Source of the DNA: Teichococcus aerophilus
GTDB taxonomy: Bacteria; Pseudomonadota; Alphaproteobacteria; Acetobacterales; Acetobacteraceae
DNA: 64,000 bases
Assembly: GCF_014490485.1 (NCBI RefSeq)
Contig: NZ_JACTVA010000005.1
Span: 1 to 64,000, forward strand
Reading direction: 5' to 3'
The position numbers and the translations under genes are program-made. Of the stretch, positions 25,020 through 33,388 are shown piece by piece (position 1 is the stretch's first letter; the number at the start of each line of letters is the position of its first letter). The notes beneath the pieces are model-generated. The model was not told where the DNA came from, did no database searches, and saw only the letters and a program-made list of their open reading frames with translations.

Positions 25020-25925
25020 ATGAGTCTCTCCCTGCGGCAACTGCGCGCCTTCGCCATGGCCATGGAAACCGGCAGCTTCGGCCGCGCGGCCGCCCGCCTG
25101 CATCTCTCCCAGCCGGCGCTGACGGTACAGATCCGCACGCTAGAGGAAACGTTGGGGCTGACCTTGTTCGACCGCTCCGCCCGCGGCGTGCGCCCCACCG
25201 AAGCCGGGCGGACGCTGGCGCAATCCTTCGCCCGCATCCTGGAGGAACTGGACCAGGTGGTCGCCGGGGCGCGGGAGCAGGCGGCGCGGCGTTCCGGCAC
25301 CGTGCATCTGGCGGTGCTGCCCTCGGTCGCCGCCACGGTGTTGCCTGTGGCTCTCGCCCGGCTGCGGCAGGCGCACCCCGCCATCCGCGTACTGGTGCGG
25401 GATGCGGTGGCCCGGCGCGTCAGCGAGATGCTGAAAGCCGGCGAGGCGGAACTGGGCATCGGCACCTTGCCCGGCCCGGACCCCGAGCTGACCGCCGAAA
25501 CCCTCTTCGAGGACGAGCTGGTGGCCGTGCTGCCGCCCGGCCATGCACTGGCCCGCCGCAAGAAGCTGACCCCGGCCATCCTGGCGGCGGAGCCCTTGGT
25601 GCTGACCGAACCCGGCAGCAGCGTCCGCCAGCTGGCCGAGCGTGCCTTCGCCGAGGCCGGGCTGGTGCTGCGCCCGGCCTACGAGGCCACCTACATGAGC
25701 ACCGCCGTGGCGCTGGTCCGCGCCGGGCTAGGCGTCGGCGTGCTGCCCGCCACGGCTTTGGACCTGCAACTGGCGCCGCTGCTGGAATTGCGGCCGATCC
25801 CGGTTCCCTCCATGCGCCGCCATATCCTGCTGCTGGCGCGCCGCAACAGCAGCCTCTCCCCGGCTGCGGAGGCGCTGGCGGAGGTGTTGCGGGCGACGGT
25901 GGTGGTGATGCCGAAGGTGGGGTAG
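25020..25925 (+). CDS. LysR-family regulator of the AtuA/Bug operon (inferred)
   Basis: The 301-residue LysR regulator has a helix-turn-helix at SLRQLRAFAMAMETGSFGRAAARLHLSQPALTVQIRTLEE (in two parts) and an effector domain from about residue 90 with GLGVGVLPATAL. It is divergent from the Bug-AtuA operon, the classical layout for control of the neighbour. It is most similar in style to the GltC/CynR-like group. The ligand is probably the acid bound by the Bug receptor; this is an inference from position. Confidence 0.9.
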   Translation: MSLSLRQLRAFAMAMETGSFGRAAARLHLSQPALTVQIRTLEETLGLTLFDRSARGVRPTEAGRTLAQSFARILEELDQVVAGAREQAARRSGTVHLAVLPSVAATVLPVALARLRQAHPAIRVLVRDAVARRVSEMLKAGEAELGIGTLPGPDPELTAETLFEDELVAVLPPGHALARRKKLTPAILAAEPLVLTEPGSSVRQLAERAFAEAGLVLRPAYEATYMSTAVALVRAGLGVGVLPATALDLQLAPLLELRPIPVPSMRRHILLLARRNSSLSPAAEALAEVLRATVVVMPKVG

Positions 25926-25940
25926 GGCAGAGAAGGAAGG

Positions 25941-25984
25941 TTGGGGAAGGAATTCCCCAAACCCCTTCTTTTTTTGCGAGTTTG
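25941..25984 (+). terminator. Dispersed hairpin-terminator family, arm 2
   Basis: The stem TTGGGGAA / TTCCCCAA closes a GGAA loop (25941-25960). It is followed by ACCCCTTCTTTTTTTGCGAG, a real T-tract. The outer pairs are T-A here and C-G in arm 1, a compensatory change. It lies 15 bp after the LysR stop. Confidence 0.85.
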
Positions 25985-26099
25985 GTCGCGGCAAGCGATC
26001 GAGCAGAACACCGATGTGCCACGCATTACGGTCTTCGCGCGCAGCGCAGTCGAAGACCTACAGCAGGGCTACCGGTGCCCCGATCAGCAAGCCAAAACA

Positions 26100-26142
26100 C
26101 CGCAAAAGGAAGGAGGGGGTTTGGGGGAATTCACTCCCCCAA
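26100..26142 (-). terminator. Dispersed hairpin-terminator family, arm 3
   Basis: Read on the minus strand, the stem TTGGGGGA / TCCCCCAA (26121-26142) encloses GTGAAT and is followed by ACCCCCTCCTTCCTTTTGCG. It lies 20 bp past the Bug receptor stop (26162) and faces arm 2. Confidence 0.8.
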
Positions 26143-26161
26143 CCTTTCCTGCGCTCCCCAA

Positions 26162-27130
26162 TCAGTCCGCGTACTGGCCCGCCTCCTGGATGATTGGCCG
26201 CCAGCGTGCGACCTCCTCCGCCAGGAAGCGGCGGTGATAGGCGGGGGTGACGCGGTCCTCGGCGGCGGGCTGGGTGACCAGTTCGCCAAAGCGGGCCAGC
26301 AGACGTTCCTCCTTCAGTGCGGCGCGGATGGAGGCGGAGAGGCGTTCCTGGATCTCCACCGGCGTGTTGGCGGGGGCATAGAGGCCGTGCCAGGTGCTCA
26401 TCACCAGCTCGGGCACCCCGGCCTCGGTGGTGGTGGGCAGTTCCAGGCCGCGGACGCGGTCCGGCAGCGTGGCCGCGTAGGCCTTGACGCGGCCGTCGCG
26501 TATGAAGGGCGCGGTGTTGGTGGCCTGGTCGCAGAACACATCGATGCGTCCTGCCATCATGTCGGTGATGGCGGGGGCGCTGCCACGGAATACCACCGTG
26601 GTCAGGTTCTTGCCCACCGCGCGCTGCAGCAGCATGCCGCAGAGTTGGTTGGCGCCGCCAAGGCCAGAATGGGCCAGGGTCAACTTGTCACCCTGGCGGC
26701 GGAGCTCGGCCATGAAGCCGGCGAGGTCGGTGGCCGGGAAGTCGGGCCGTGCCACCAGCGTCATCGCCGCGTCGGAGACGAGGCCGAGCGGCGCGAAGCT
26801 GCGCTCCACATCATAGGGCAGGCTGCGGTAGAGGGTGGCGGTGGTGGCGTGGCCGATATGGTGCATCAGCAACGTCGTGCCATCCGGCCGCGCCTGCGCC
26901 ACCCGTGCGGCGGCGATGGTGCCGCCGGCGCCGGTGACATTCTCGACCACCACGGCGACGCCGAGCTGCTTGGCCATGCCTTCCGCCACCAGGCGGCTAA
27001 TGACGTCGGTGGGGCCACCCGCCGTGAAGGGCACGGTGATGGTGATGGGGCGGCTGGGGAAATCCTGGGCCAGTGCCGGGGCGGTGAGCAAGGCGGCCCC
27101 GGCGGCCAGCAGGCTGCGGCGATGGATCAT
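26162..27130 (-). CDS. Bug-family tripartite tricarboxylate receptor (module ii)
   Basis: The 322-residue periplasmic receptor has leader MIHRRSLLAAGAALLTAPALA and family motifs ITITVPFTAGGPTDVISRL, VVENVTGAGGTIAA and the C-terminal WHGLYAPANTP. The ATG at 27130 is preceded by GGGAGGAAAG, which excludes a start at 27181. It lies downstream of the tartrate dehydrogenase gene on the same strand (gap 93 bp). This suggests that the ligand is tartrate or a related hydroxy-dicarboxylate. No TctA/TctB genes are present. Confidence 0.9.
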   Translation of the reverse strand: MIHRRSLLAAGAALLTAPALAQDFPSRPITITVPFTAGGPTDVISRLVAEGMAKQLGVAVVVENVTGAGGTIAAARVAQARPDGTTLLMHHIGHATTATLYRSLPYDVERSFAPLGLVSDAAMTLVARPDFPATDLAGFMAELRRQGDKLTLAHSGLGGANQLCGMLLQRAVGKNLTTVVFRGSAPAITDMMAGRIDVFCDQATNTAPFIRDGRVKAYAATLPDRVRGLELPTTTEAGVPELVMSTWHGLYAPANTPVEIQERLSASIRAALKEERLLARFGELVTQPAAEDRVTPAYHRRFLAEEVARWRPIIQEAGQYAD

Positions 27131-27223
27131 GGTCTTTCCTCCCTGGATGCGCGGCGGTTTCTCCGCCGTCGCCGTGAGCATGACTGGTCGAAAGCCTCGC
27201 GGTCGCCCGCCTGTGCCGCGCGG

Positions 27224-28297
27224 CTACAGGTTGGCGCTGTGGATGGCGTCGCAGACCGCCTCCGTCACCTCCTTCGTGGTCGCCTTGCCGCCGAGATCGG
27301 GCGTCAGCAGGCCGGAGGCGGTGACGCGCTCCACTGCCGCCATCAGCCGCGCGGCGGCCTCGGGCTCGCCCAGATGTTCCAGCATCTGCGCCCCGGTCCA
27401 GAAGGTGGCAACGGGGTTGGCAATGCCCTTGCCGGCGATGTCGAAGGCCGAGCCGTGGATCGGCTCGAACATCGAGGGGAAGCGCCGTTCGGGGTCCACG
27501 TTGCCGGTCGGCGCCACGCCCAGGCTGCCGGCCAGCGCGGCGGCGAGGTCCGACAGAATATCGGCGTGCAGGTTGGTGGCGACGATGGTGTCCAGACTCT
27601 GCGGCTTCAGCACCATCCGCATCGTCATCGCGTCCACCAGCATTTTGTCCCAGGTGACGTCGGGGAATTCCTTCGCGACCTCGGCCGCGATCTCGTCCCA
27701 CATCACCATGCCGAAGCGCTGGGCGTTGGATTTGGTGACGACGGTGAGGAACTTGCGCGGCCGCGCCTGGGCCAAGCGGAAGGCGTAGCGCATGATGCGG
27801 GTGACGCCGACGCGGGTGAAGATGCTGACCTCGGTGGCCACTTCCTCTGGCAGGCCCTTATGGGCGCGGCCGCCATGGCCGGAATACTCGCCCTCGGAAT
27901 TCTCCCGTACAATCACCCAGTCCAGATCCCCGGGGCCGACGCCGGCCAGGGGCGAGGTCACGCCAGGCAGGATCTTGGTCGGCCGCACATTGGCGTACTG
28001 GTCGAACCCCTGGCAGATCGGCAGGCGCAGGCCCCAGAGGGTGATGTGGTCCGGCACGTCCGGCGCGCCGACGGCGCCGAAATAGATAGCGTCGAACGCC
28101 TTCAGCCGTTCCAGCCCGTCCTCCGGCATCATGGCGCCGGTCTTCCGGTAATAGTCGGAGCCCCAGGGGAATTCCTCGACATGCAGCTTGAAGCTGCCCA
28201 TGCGGCGTTCCAGCACCGAAAGCGCCTGCAGGCCGGCGGCAATGACTTCGGGCCCGATGCCGTCGGCCGGAATGGCTGCGATGCTGTATTCGCGCAT
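27224..28297 (-). CDS. ttuC: Tartrate dehydrogenase/decarboxylase
   Basis: The 357-residue member of the isocitrate/isopropylmalate dehydrogenase family (PF00180) has IAAIPADGIGPEVI, FGAVGAPDVPDHITLWGLRLPICQGFDQYANVRP, VIVRENSEGEYSGHGG and FEPIHGSAFDIAGKGIANP. The LWGLRLPICQ/ANVRP loop is typical of TtuC/YeaU rather than LeuB. The enzyme oxidises or decarboxylates tartrate or D-malate using NAD+ and a divalent metal in the cytoplasm. It is divergent from a LysR gene, as in other ttuC loci. Confidence 0.9.
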   Translation of the reverse strand: MREYSIAAIPADGIGPEVIAAGLQALSVLERRMGSFKLHVEEFPWGSDYYRKTGAMMPEDGLERLKAFDAIYFGAVGAPDVPDHITLWGLRLPICQGFDQYANVRPTKILPGVTSPLAGVGPGDLDWVIVRENSEGEYSGHGGRAHKGLPEEVATEVSIFTRVGVTRIMRYAFRLAQARPRKFLTVVTKSNAQRFGMVMWDEIAAEVAKEFPDVTWDKMLVDAMTMRMVLKPQSLDTIVATNLHADILSDLAAALAGSLGVAPTGNVDPERRFPSMFEPIHGSAFDIAGKGIANPVATFWTGAQMLEHLGEPEAAARLMAAVERVTASGLLTPDLGGKATTKEVTEAVCDAIHSANL

Positions 28298-28365
28298 GGC
28301 GAACTCCTCCGTTTCTCGTTGCGGGCCAGCCTAGATCGGTTGGGGCGTCGGGGGTGCATCCAAAA

Positions 28366-28388
28366 GATTATGCAAAATATTGCTTCAA
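28366..28388. promoter_or_regulatory. Candidate LysR operator between ttuC and its regulator
   Basis: An A+T-rich partial palindrome, GATTATGCAAAATATTGCTT, with inner GCAA/TTGC half-sites lies in the 145-bp divergent gap. Its composition contrasts with the surrounding G+C-rich DNA, and the location suits LysR autoregulation. Confidence 0.45.
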
Positions 28389-28442
28389 TCCCGGCCGCAG
28401 CGCAGGGTGCACGGAGCGCCGGCACGGCGGCGGGAGGTGCTT

Positions 28443-29357
28443 TTGGAACTGAAGCAGTTGCGCTGTTTCCTGGCCGTGGCCGAGGAGCTGAACTTTGGCC
28501 GGGCAGCGCACCGGCTGAATATGCTGCCGACGGCGCTCGGCCGGCAGGTGCGGCTACTGGAGGAGGAACTGGGCGCGCCGTTGTTTGAGCGCACCACAAG
28601 GCAGGTTGCCGCTACCTCTGCCGGGCTGGCATTGCTGCCGGAGGCGCGCGGCATCCTGGAGCGTGCGGCCGCTGCCGTACAAAAAGTGCGCGCCCTGGCG
28701 CCCGTGGCGGATAACGCATTGCGGATCGGCGCCATCGATAGCGCGGCGGCGGGCCTGTTGCCGGATCTGCTCTATGCCTTCCGCCGCCTTCAGCCGTCGG
28801 TGGTGACGCGGCTGGTGGAAGCACGGTCGGTGCAGATCCTGCCGCTGCTGCTCGCCGGCAAGCTGGAACTGGGCTTCATCCGACCGCCGCAGCCGCAGGA
28901 GGGGCTGCGCTTCGAGTGGCTGTTGCAGGAGAAGCCCGTGGTGGCCCTACCCAGCGGCCATCCGCTGGCGCGGCACCGCCGGCTGCGGCTGGCTGATCTT
29001 GCCGGCCTGCCGCTGGTGCTGCCGCCCCGCGCCACCCGCCCGCACAGCCACGGCGTGGTGACGCGCCTGTTCGCCCTGCTGGGCGAGGCGCCGCTGGTCG
29101 CGCAGGAAGCCGAGGAGAAGCAGACCATGATCGGCCTGGTGGCCGCCGGGATCGGCTTGGCACTGTTGCCGGAATGGGCGGCGCGGATGCGCGTGCCCGG
29201 CGCCGTGTACCGCCCCTTGGACCTGCCGGATGGCACCCGGCTGCCGGAATGGTCCCTGGGCGCGGCGTGGATGGAGAACCGGCCGAGCGCGGCGCGGGAC
29301 CAGTTCCTGGAGATCCTCCGCCATCCCTGGCGCGCCGGGGCTGACGCGGTGATGTGA
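28443..29357 (+). CDS. LysR-family regulator of the tartrate module (inferred)
   Basis: The 304-residue LysR protein begins at TTG 28443, preceded by GGGAGG. This places the usual ELKQLRCFLAVAEELNFGRAA N-terminus right at the start (an in-frame ATG at 28380 adds 21 odd residues). The recognition helix is near MLPTALGRQVRLLEEELG. The effector domain spans residues about 90-300 and contains GLVAAGIGLALLPEW. It is divergent from ttuC and convergent with the SLC13 carrier. Confidence 0.85.
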   Translation: MELKQLRCFLAVAEELNFGRAAHRLNMLPTALGRQVRLLEEELGAPLFERTTRQVAATSAGLALLPEARGILERAAAAVQKVRALAPVADNALRIGAIDSAAAGLLPDLLYAFRRLQPSVVTRLVEARSVQILPLLLAGKLELGFIRPPQPQEGLRFEWLLQEKPVVALPSGHPLARHRRLRLADLAGLPLVLPPRATRPHSHGVVTRLFALLGEAPLVAQEAEEKQTMIGLVAAGIGLALLPEWAARMRVPGAVYRPLDLPDGTRLPEWSLGAAWMENRPSAARDQFLEILRHPWRAGADAVM

Positions 29358-29401
29358 GCCAAATGGGGAAACGTGCCGCACCGGCCTCGCCGCCGGCGCG
29401 G

Positions 29402-31234
29402 TCAGCGCAGGGGCAGCAGCCAGGACACCAGCACGACGCTGACGAGCATCACCAGCACCGTGAAGGGCACGCCGACCCGCACGAAGTCGCCGAACCGGTA
29501 GCGCCCCGGGCCCAGCACCAGCGTGTTCACCGGGGAGGAAATCGGCGTCATGAAGGCCGAGGAGGCAGCCAGGGCGACGATCATGGCGAAAGGGTAGGGC
29601 GACATGCCCAACTCCCGCGCCGTGGCAATGGCGATCGGCGCCATCAGCACGGCCGTGGCGGTGTTGGAGATGAACAGGCCGATCACTGCCGTCGCGGTGA
29701 ACAGGCTGGCCAGCAGCACCGCCGGGCCGGCGCCGCCAGCCAGCCGCACCAGCGCTTCCGCCGCCAGGGCGACGCCGCCGGTGCGCTGCAGGGCAACGGC
29801 GAAGGGCAGCATGCCGACGATCAGCACGATGCTCTGCCAGTGGATCGAGCGGTAGGCGCCGTCCAGATCGATGCAGCCCAGCGCCACCATCAGGAGGCAG
29901 CCGATCAGCGCGGCCTGCACATGCGGGACCAGGCCGGTCACCATCAGCAGCACCACCACGGCCAGGCTGAGCAGGGCCTGCGGTGCCCGGTCCGCGGCCG
30001 GCGGCGGTTCCTCCAGGTCGGCCGGCTGGTTCAGCAGCAGGAAGTCGGGCCTGCCTTGCTGGGACCGGCGCAGTTCCTTCCAAGGGCCGACCAGCAGCAG
30101 GCTATCACCGGCTTGCAGCCGTTCCTGCAGGAAGTCTCGGTCGAACCGGTGCAGGCCGCGGCGCAGGCCGATGACGGTCAGGCCGCGGCGGGACCGCAAG
30201 CCGGCTTCCAGCACCGACTTGCCGCGAAGGCCGGAGCCAGGGGTGACCAGCACCTCCACCAGCCCCACGGCCCTGGGGCGGCTGGCCGGGTCCAGCCCCG
30301 CCAGCGGCATCGGCGTCAGCCCAATCGGGGCGCAGAGCGCCTGCAGCGCCGTTTCCCCCGCCTGCAGATCGACCAGCAGGCGGTCCCCTGGCTGCAGCAC
30401 GAGATCGTCCGAGGGGTCGAGCAGATCGGCCCCGAAGCGCAGGCTGCGTTCCACGGCCATCACGTTCAGCCCGTGCCGGGCGCGCAACCGCAGCGCCTTC
30501 AGGCTGCGGCCAGCCAGCGGCGAGCCGGCGGCCAGGCGCAGGCGGTGCGTGCGCCCGTCCAGCCCGTAATCCTCCACCAGTTCCTGGAAGGTCGGGTGGC
30601 CCGTGCCGGCCGGGTCCTCGGCCATCGGCGCGGCCAGCCAGTGGCGGACCAGCAGCATGTACAGAATGCCGAGCAGCAGCACCGGCAGCCCGAAGGGCGT
30701 GAAGCTGAAGAAACCGAAGCCCGCCAGCCCTTCCCGCTGCAACTCGCTGTGCACGACGAGGTTGGGCGCGGTCGCCACCAGGGTCAGCATGCCGCTGATC
30801 AGCGCGGCGAAGCAGAGCGGCATCATCAACTGGCCTGGGGCGATGCGCAGGCGGGCGCAGATGCGCAGCACCACCGGGATGAAAATGGCGACGACGCCGG
30901 TGGAACTCATCACCGAACCCAGCGCCGCGACAATAAGCATCAGCATCACCAGCAGCCGGGCGCTGCTGCCGCCCGCCCGGGCCACAAGCCCATCGCCCAG
31001 TCGGCGGGCGATGCCGGTGCGGACCAGGCCTTCCCCCAGCACGAACAGCGCGGCGATCATGATGACGCTGGGGTCGCTGAACCCGGCCAGGGCCTCCGGC
31101 ACCGTCAGGATGCCGGTCAACGGCAATGCCAGCAGCACCAGCATGCCGACGCCGTCGGAGCGGGGCCGGTTCAGCACGAACATCGCGATCGCCAGACCCA
31201 GCAGGCCCAGCACGATGGCGAGGTCGGTATTCAC
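29402..31234 (-). CDS. SLC13/DASS-type permease with two RCK-C (TrkA-C) domains
   Basis: The 610-residue protein has an N-terminal membrane half (residues about 1-200) with MSSTGVVAIFIPVV, a soluble centre and a C-terminal membrane half with FISNTATAVLMAPIAIA and MTPISSPVNTLVLGPG. The duplicated S-(S/N)-(T)-(G/A)-V motifs are those of the anion/dicarboxylate:Na+ family. The centre (about 215-400) carries two TrkA-C/RCK-C-like domains (LPAGSPLAGRSLKALRLR-like and GSGLRGKSVLEAGLRSR). Substrates in the family are sulfate or dicarboxylates. Proximity to the ttuC module makes tartrate or malate a reasonable guess, but no operon link is visible. Confidence 0.85.
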   Translation of the reverse strand: MNTDLAIVLGLLGLAIAMFVLNRPRSDGVGMLVLLALPLTGILTVPEALAGFSDPSVIMIAALFVLGEGLVRTGIARRLGDGLVARAGGSSARLLVMLMLIVAALGSVMSSTGVVAIFIPVVLRICARLRIAPGQLMMPLCFAALISGMLTLVATAPNLVVHSELQREGLAGFGFFSFTPFGLPVLLLGILYMLLVRHWLAAPMAEDPAGTGHPTFQELVEDYGLDGRTHRLRLAAGSPLAGRSLKALRLRARHGLNVMAVERSLRFGADLLDPSDDLVLQPGDRLLVDLQAGETALQALCAPIGLTPMPLAGLDPASRPRAVGLVEVLVTPGSGLRGKSVLEAGLRSRRGLTVIGLRRGLHRFDRDFLQERLQAGDSLLLVGPWKELRRSQQGRPDFLLLNQPADLEEPPPAADRAPQALLSLAVVVLLMVTGLVPHVQAALIGCLLMVALGCIDLDGAYRSIHWQSIVLIVGMLPFAVALQRTGGVALAAEALVRLAGGAGPAVLLASLFTATAVIGLFISNTATAVLMAPIAIATARELGMSPYPFAMIVALAASSAFMTPISSPVNTLVLGPGRYRFGDFVRVGVPFTVLVMLVSVVLVSWLLPLR

Positions 31235-31464
31235 ACGGGGCGCCAGGGTGAGGGGGCGAAGGGCGCCATGGGAACCTCTGCTCGATGCGCGGCGCCGATG
31301 ACCGGCACCGCGCGGGATGGCGCGTCACGGGCTGCCGGCAGGCCGACCCGATGTTCATACCACGGCCCGGCAAGGAATCGCCGTGCCGGTTACGGCCATT
31401 GTCTGCGCCGCGTCGCGGGGCTTATCTCATGGCTGTTCATAACAAGAATTCCGGGGAACGCGCC

Positions 31465-32229
31465 ATGGCCTCCAACCCGTTCAACCTGTCCGGCCGCCGG
31501 GCATTGATCACCGGCGCCGGCCAGGGCATCGGGCTGGCGCTCGCCCGCGCCCTGGCGGAGGCCGGTGCGGCCGTGGTGCTGAACGGGCGGGACGCCGGCA
31601 AGCTGGAACGCGCCGCATCCCTGCTGCGCACGGGCGGCTACAGCGCCGAGATCGCCGCCTTCGACGTGACGGACCCGGAGGCGGTCCGCGCCGGTATCGC
31701 CGCCGTCACGGCACAGGGGGACATCGATATCCTCATCAACAACGCCGGCATCCAGCGCCGCGCGCCGCTGCAGGATTTCCCCGAGGACACCTGGGACGAG
31801 TTGATGCGGACCAACCTCGATGCGGTGTTCTACGTGGCCAAGTCCGTCGCGCGGCACATGATCCCGCGCGGGCGCGGCAAGATCGTCAATATCTGCTCGG
31901 TGCAGAGCGAGCTGGGGCGGCCCGGCATCGCACCCTACGCCGCCAGCAAGGGCGCGGTGCGGATGCTGACGCGCGGTATGTGCGCCGACTGGGCGCGGCA
32001 CGGCCTGCAGGTCAACGGCCTGGCGCCCGGCTACTTCGAGACGGAGATGAACCGTGCGCTGGTCGAGAACCCCGAGTTCTCCGCCTGGCTGTGCAACCGC
32101 ACCCCGGCTGGTCGCTGGGGCCGGGTGGAGGAACTGGGCGGTGCGGCCGTGTTCCTGGCCTCGGACGCGTCGTCTTTCGTCAACGGGCAGGTCGTCTTCG
32201 TCGATGGCGGCATGACGGCGGTGGTCTGA
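31465..32229 (+). CDS. SDR oxidoreductase, gluconate 5-dehydrogenase-like
   Basis: The 254-residue classical short-chain dehydrogenase has cofactor loop GAGQGIG (residues about 17-23), NNAG, catalytic Ser in NICSVQSELGR and YAASKGAVRM with the Tyr-Lys pair. The closest recognisable subgroup is gluconate 5-dehydrogenase/2-deoxy-D-gluconate 3-dehydrogenase (FxLSGRRALITGAGQGIG and the GRWGRVEELGGAAVFLAS tail). It probably acts on a sugar acid with NAD(P). The ATG at 31465 was chosen for its fit to the family N-terminus; in-frame upstream ATGs exist. Confidence 0.85.
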   Translation: MASNPFNLSGRRALITGAGQGIGLALARALAEAGAAVVLNGRDAGKLERAASLLRTGGYSAEIAAFDVTDPEAVRAGIAAVTAQGDIDILINNAGIQRRAPLQDFPEDTWDELMRTNLDAVFYVAKSVARHMIPRGRGKIVNICSVQSELGRPGIAPYAASKGAVRMLTRGMCADWARHGLQVNGLAPGYFETEMNRALVENPEFSAWLCNRTPAGRWGRVEELGGAAVFLASDASSFVNGQVVFVDGGMTAVV

Positions 32230-32347
32230 CGGACCCTGAATTTTGACTCCGTAACGATTATCCGCGACGCTGCGTGACAGGCATCCAGGCGTGGAAGGGC
32301 GGGCGATGACAAGGGGCTTGGGCGTTGCCGCCACGGCAGGGGCCTAG

Positions 32348-33109
32348 ATGGGCGCCCTGCTGGTTGGGCTGCTGGTGACCGCCTGCGTCTTCGCGGGCGG
32401 GGTGCTGGGGCTCAACCTGCACCGATTGTTGCCACGGCATCACCTGACGAAGGAGACGCAGGACGTCATCCGCCTGGGCAGCAGCACCATCTCGGTGCTG
32501 GCGTCGCTGGTATTCGGCCTGCTGATCGCCACGGCCAAGACGACCTACGACACGGCGGACCGCGAGCTGCGCGCCTATGCGGCCGATCTCAGCCTGCTGG
32601 ACCGGGCCCTGCGGCATGGCGGCCCGGACGCGGCGGCGCCGAGGGAATTGCTGCGCCAATCCACAGCCAGGACCATCCAGGATCTTTGGCCTGCCAGCGA
32701 CGCCAGTTCCGCCGGGCTGGACGATGCCTCCGCCAGCGTGATGCTGGAGCAGACGGCCGAGGCCATTCGCGGCCTGACGGCCACCACCACCGAACAACGC
32801 TGGGCGCAGGAAGAGGCGATGCAGATCGCGACATCGCTGCTGCGGCAACGGTGGTTGTTGATCGAGCAGGCGGGGCCCAGCGTGCGGCCATTCATCCTGG
32901 CCGTGCTGGTGTCCTGGACCGTGGCGATCTTCATCAGCCTGGGGCTCAACGCGCCGCGCAACGGCACGGTCGTGGCCAGCCTGCTGATCTGCGCGTTCAT
33001 CATCGGCGGCGCGGTGTTCCTGATCCTGGAGATGGACAATCCGTTCGACGGGGTGATGTCGATCTCGGAGCGCTCGATGTTGAATGCGCTGGGCCAGATG
33101 GAACGCTAG
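32348..33109 (+). CDS. DUF4239 (bestrophin-like) membrane protein
   Basis: The 253-residue protein has two N-terminal membrane segments, a polar middle (about 75-175) and two C-terminal membrane segments ending in EMDNPFDGVMSIS. The patterns VLASLVFGLLIATAKTTYDT and LEMDNPFDG are those of DUF4239 proteins (PF14023). The function is unknown, and the bestrophin resemblance suggests but does not prove a channel role. The gene stands alone, 118 bp after the SDR gene. Confidence 0.8.
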   Translation: MGALLVGLLVTACVFAGGVLGLNLHRLLPRHHLTKETQDVIRLGSSTISVLASLVFGLLIATAKTTYDTADRELRAYAADLSLLDRALRHGGPDAAAPRELLRQSTARTIQDLWPASDASSAGLDDASASVMLEQTAEAIRGLTATTTEQRWAQEEAMQIATSLLRQRWLLIEQAGPSVRPFILAVLVSWTVAIFISLGLNAPRNGTVVASLLICAFIIGGAVFLILEMDNPFDGVMSISERSMLNALGQMER

Positions 33110-33137
33110 CGCGGGCTGCGGCAGCTGCTCGCGGCGG

Positions 33138-33151
33138 TTTGACATGTCTAA
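33138..33151. promoter_or_regulatory. Candidate operator, same 14-mer as at 17736
   Basis: TTTGACATGTCTAA is the reverse complement of the site at 17736-17749. It lies about 240 bp upstream of the alcohol dehydrogenase ATG in otherwise gene-free DNA. Confidence 0.3.
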
Positions 33152-33388
33152 CAATCTCTCCATACTCGAACCCGAGGCGACGGCGGGACCGGTTGCTACG
33201 AAGGGGTGGGGAATGGCCATCGCGGGCTGACGTGGCCAGGTGGCAGGCAGGCGCCGACAGCCACGCGTTTGGGGATAGGCGACCTCGAGCACCATCTGGC
33301 AGGATCGGCCTTGATGGCGCCGCGGTTGCCCGGCTGGCCGCCGGCATCGGGGCGCGCATCCCTGAGAAAAATCCGGGAGGAAGCAAGA

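Noticed and set aside
25982-28588. Plus-strand open frame of about 868 codons crossing a Bug receptor gene and ttuC
   Set aside because: It is the complement of two well-supported minus-strand genes. It shows no family motif and runs through intergenic sequence and a terminator.
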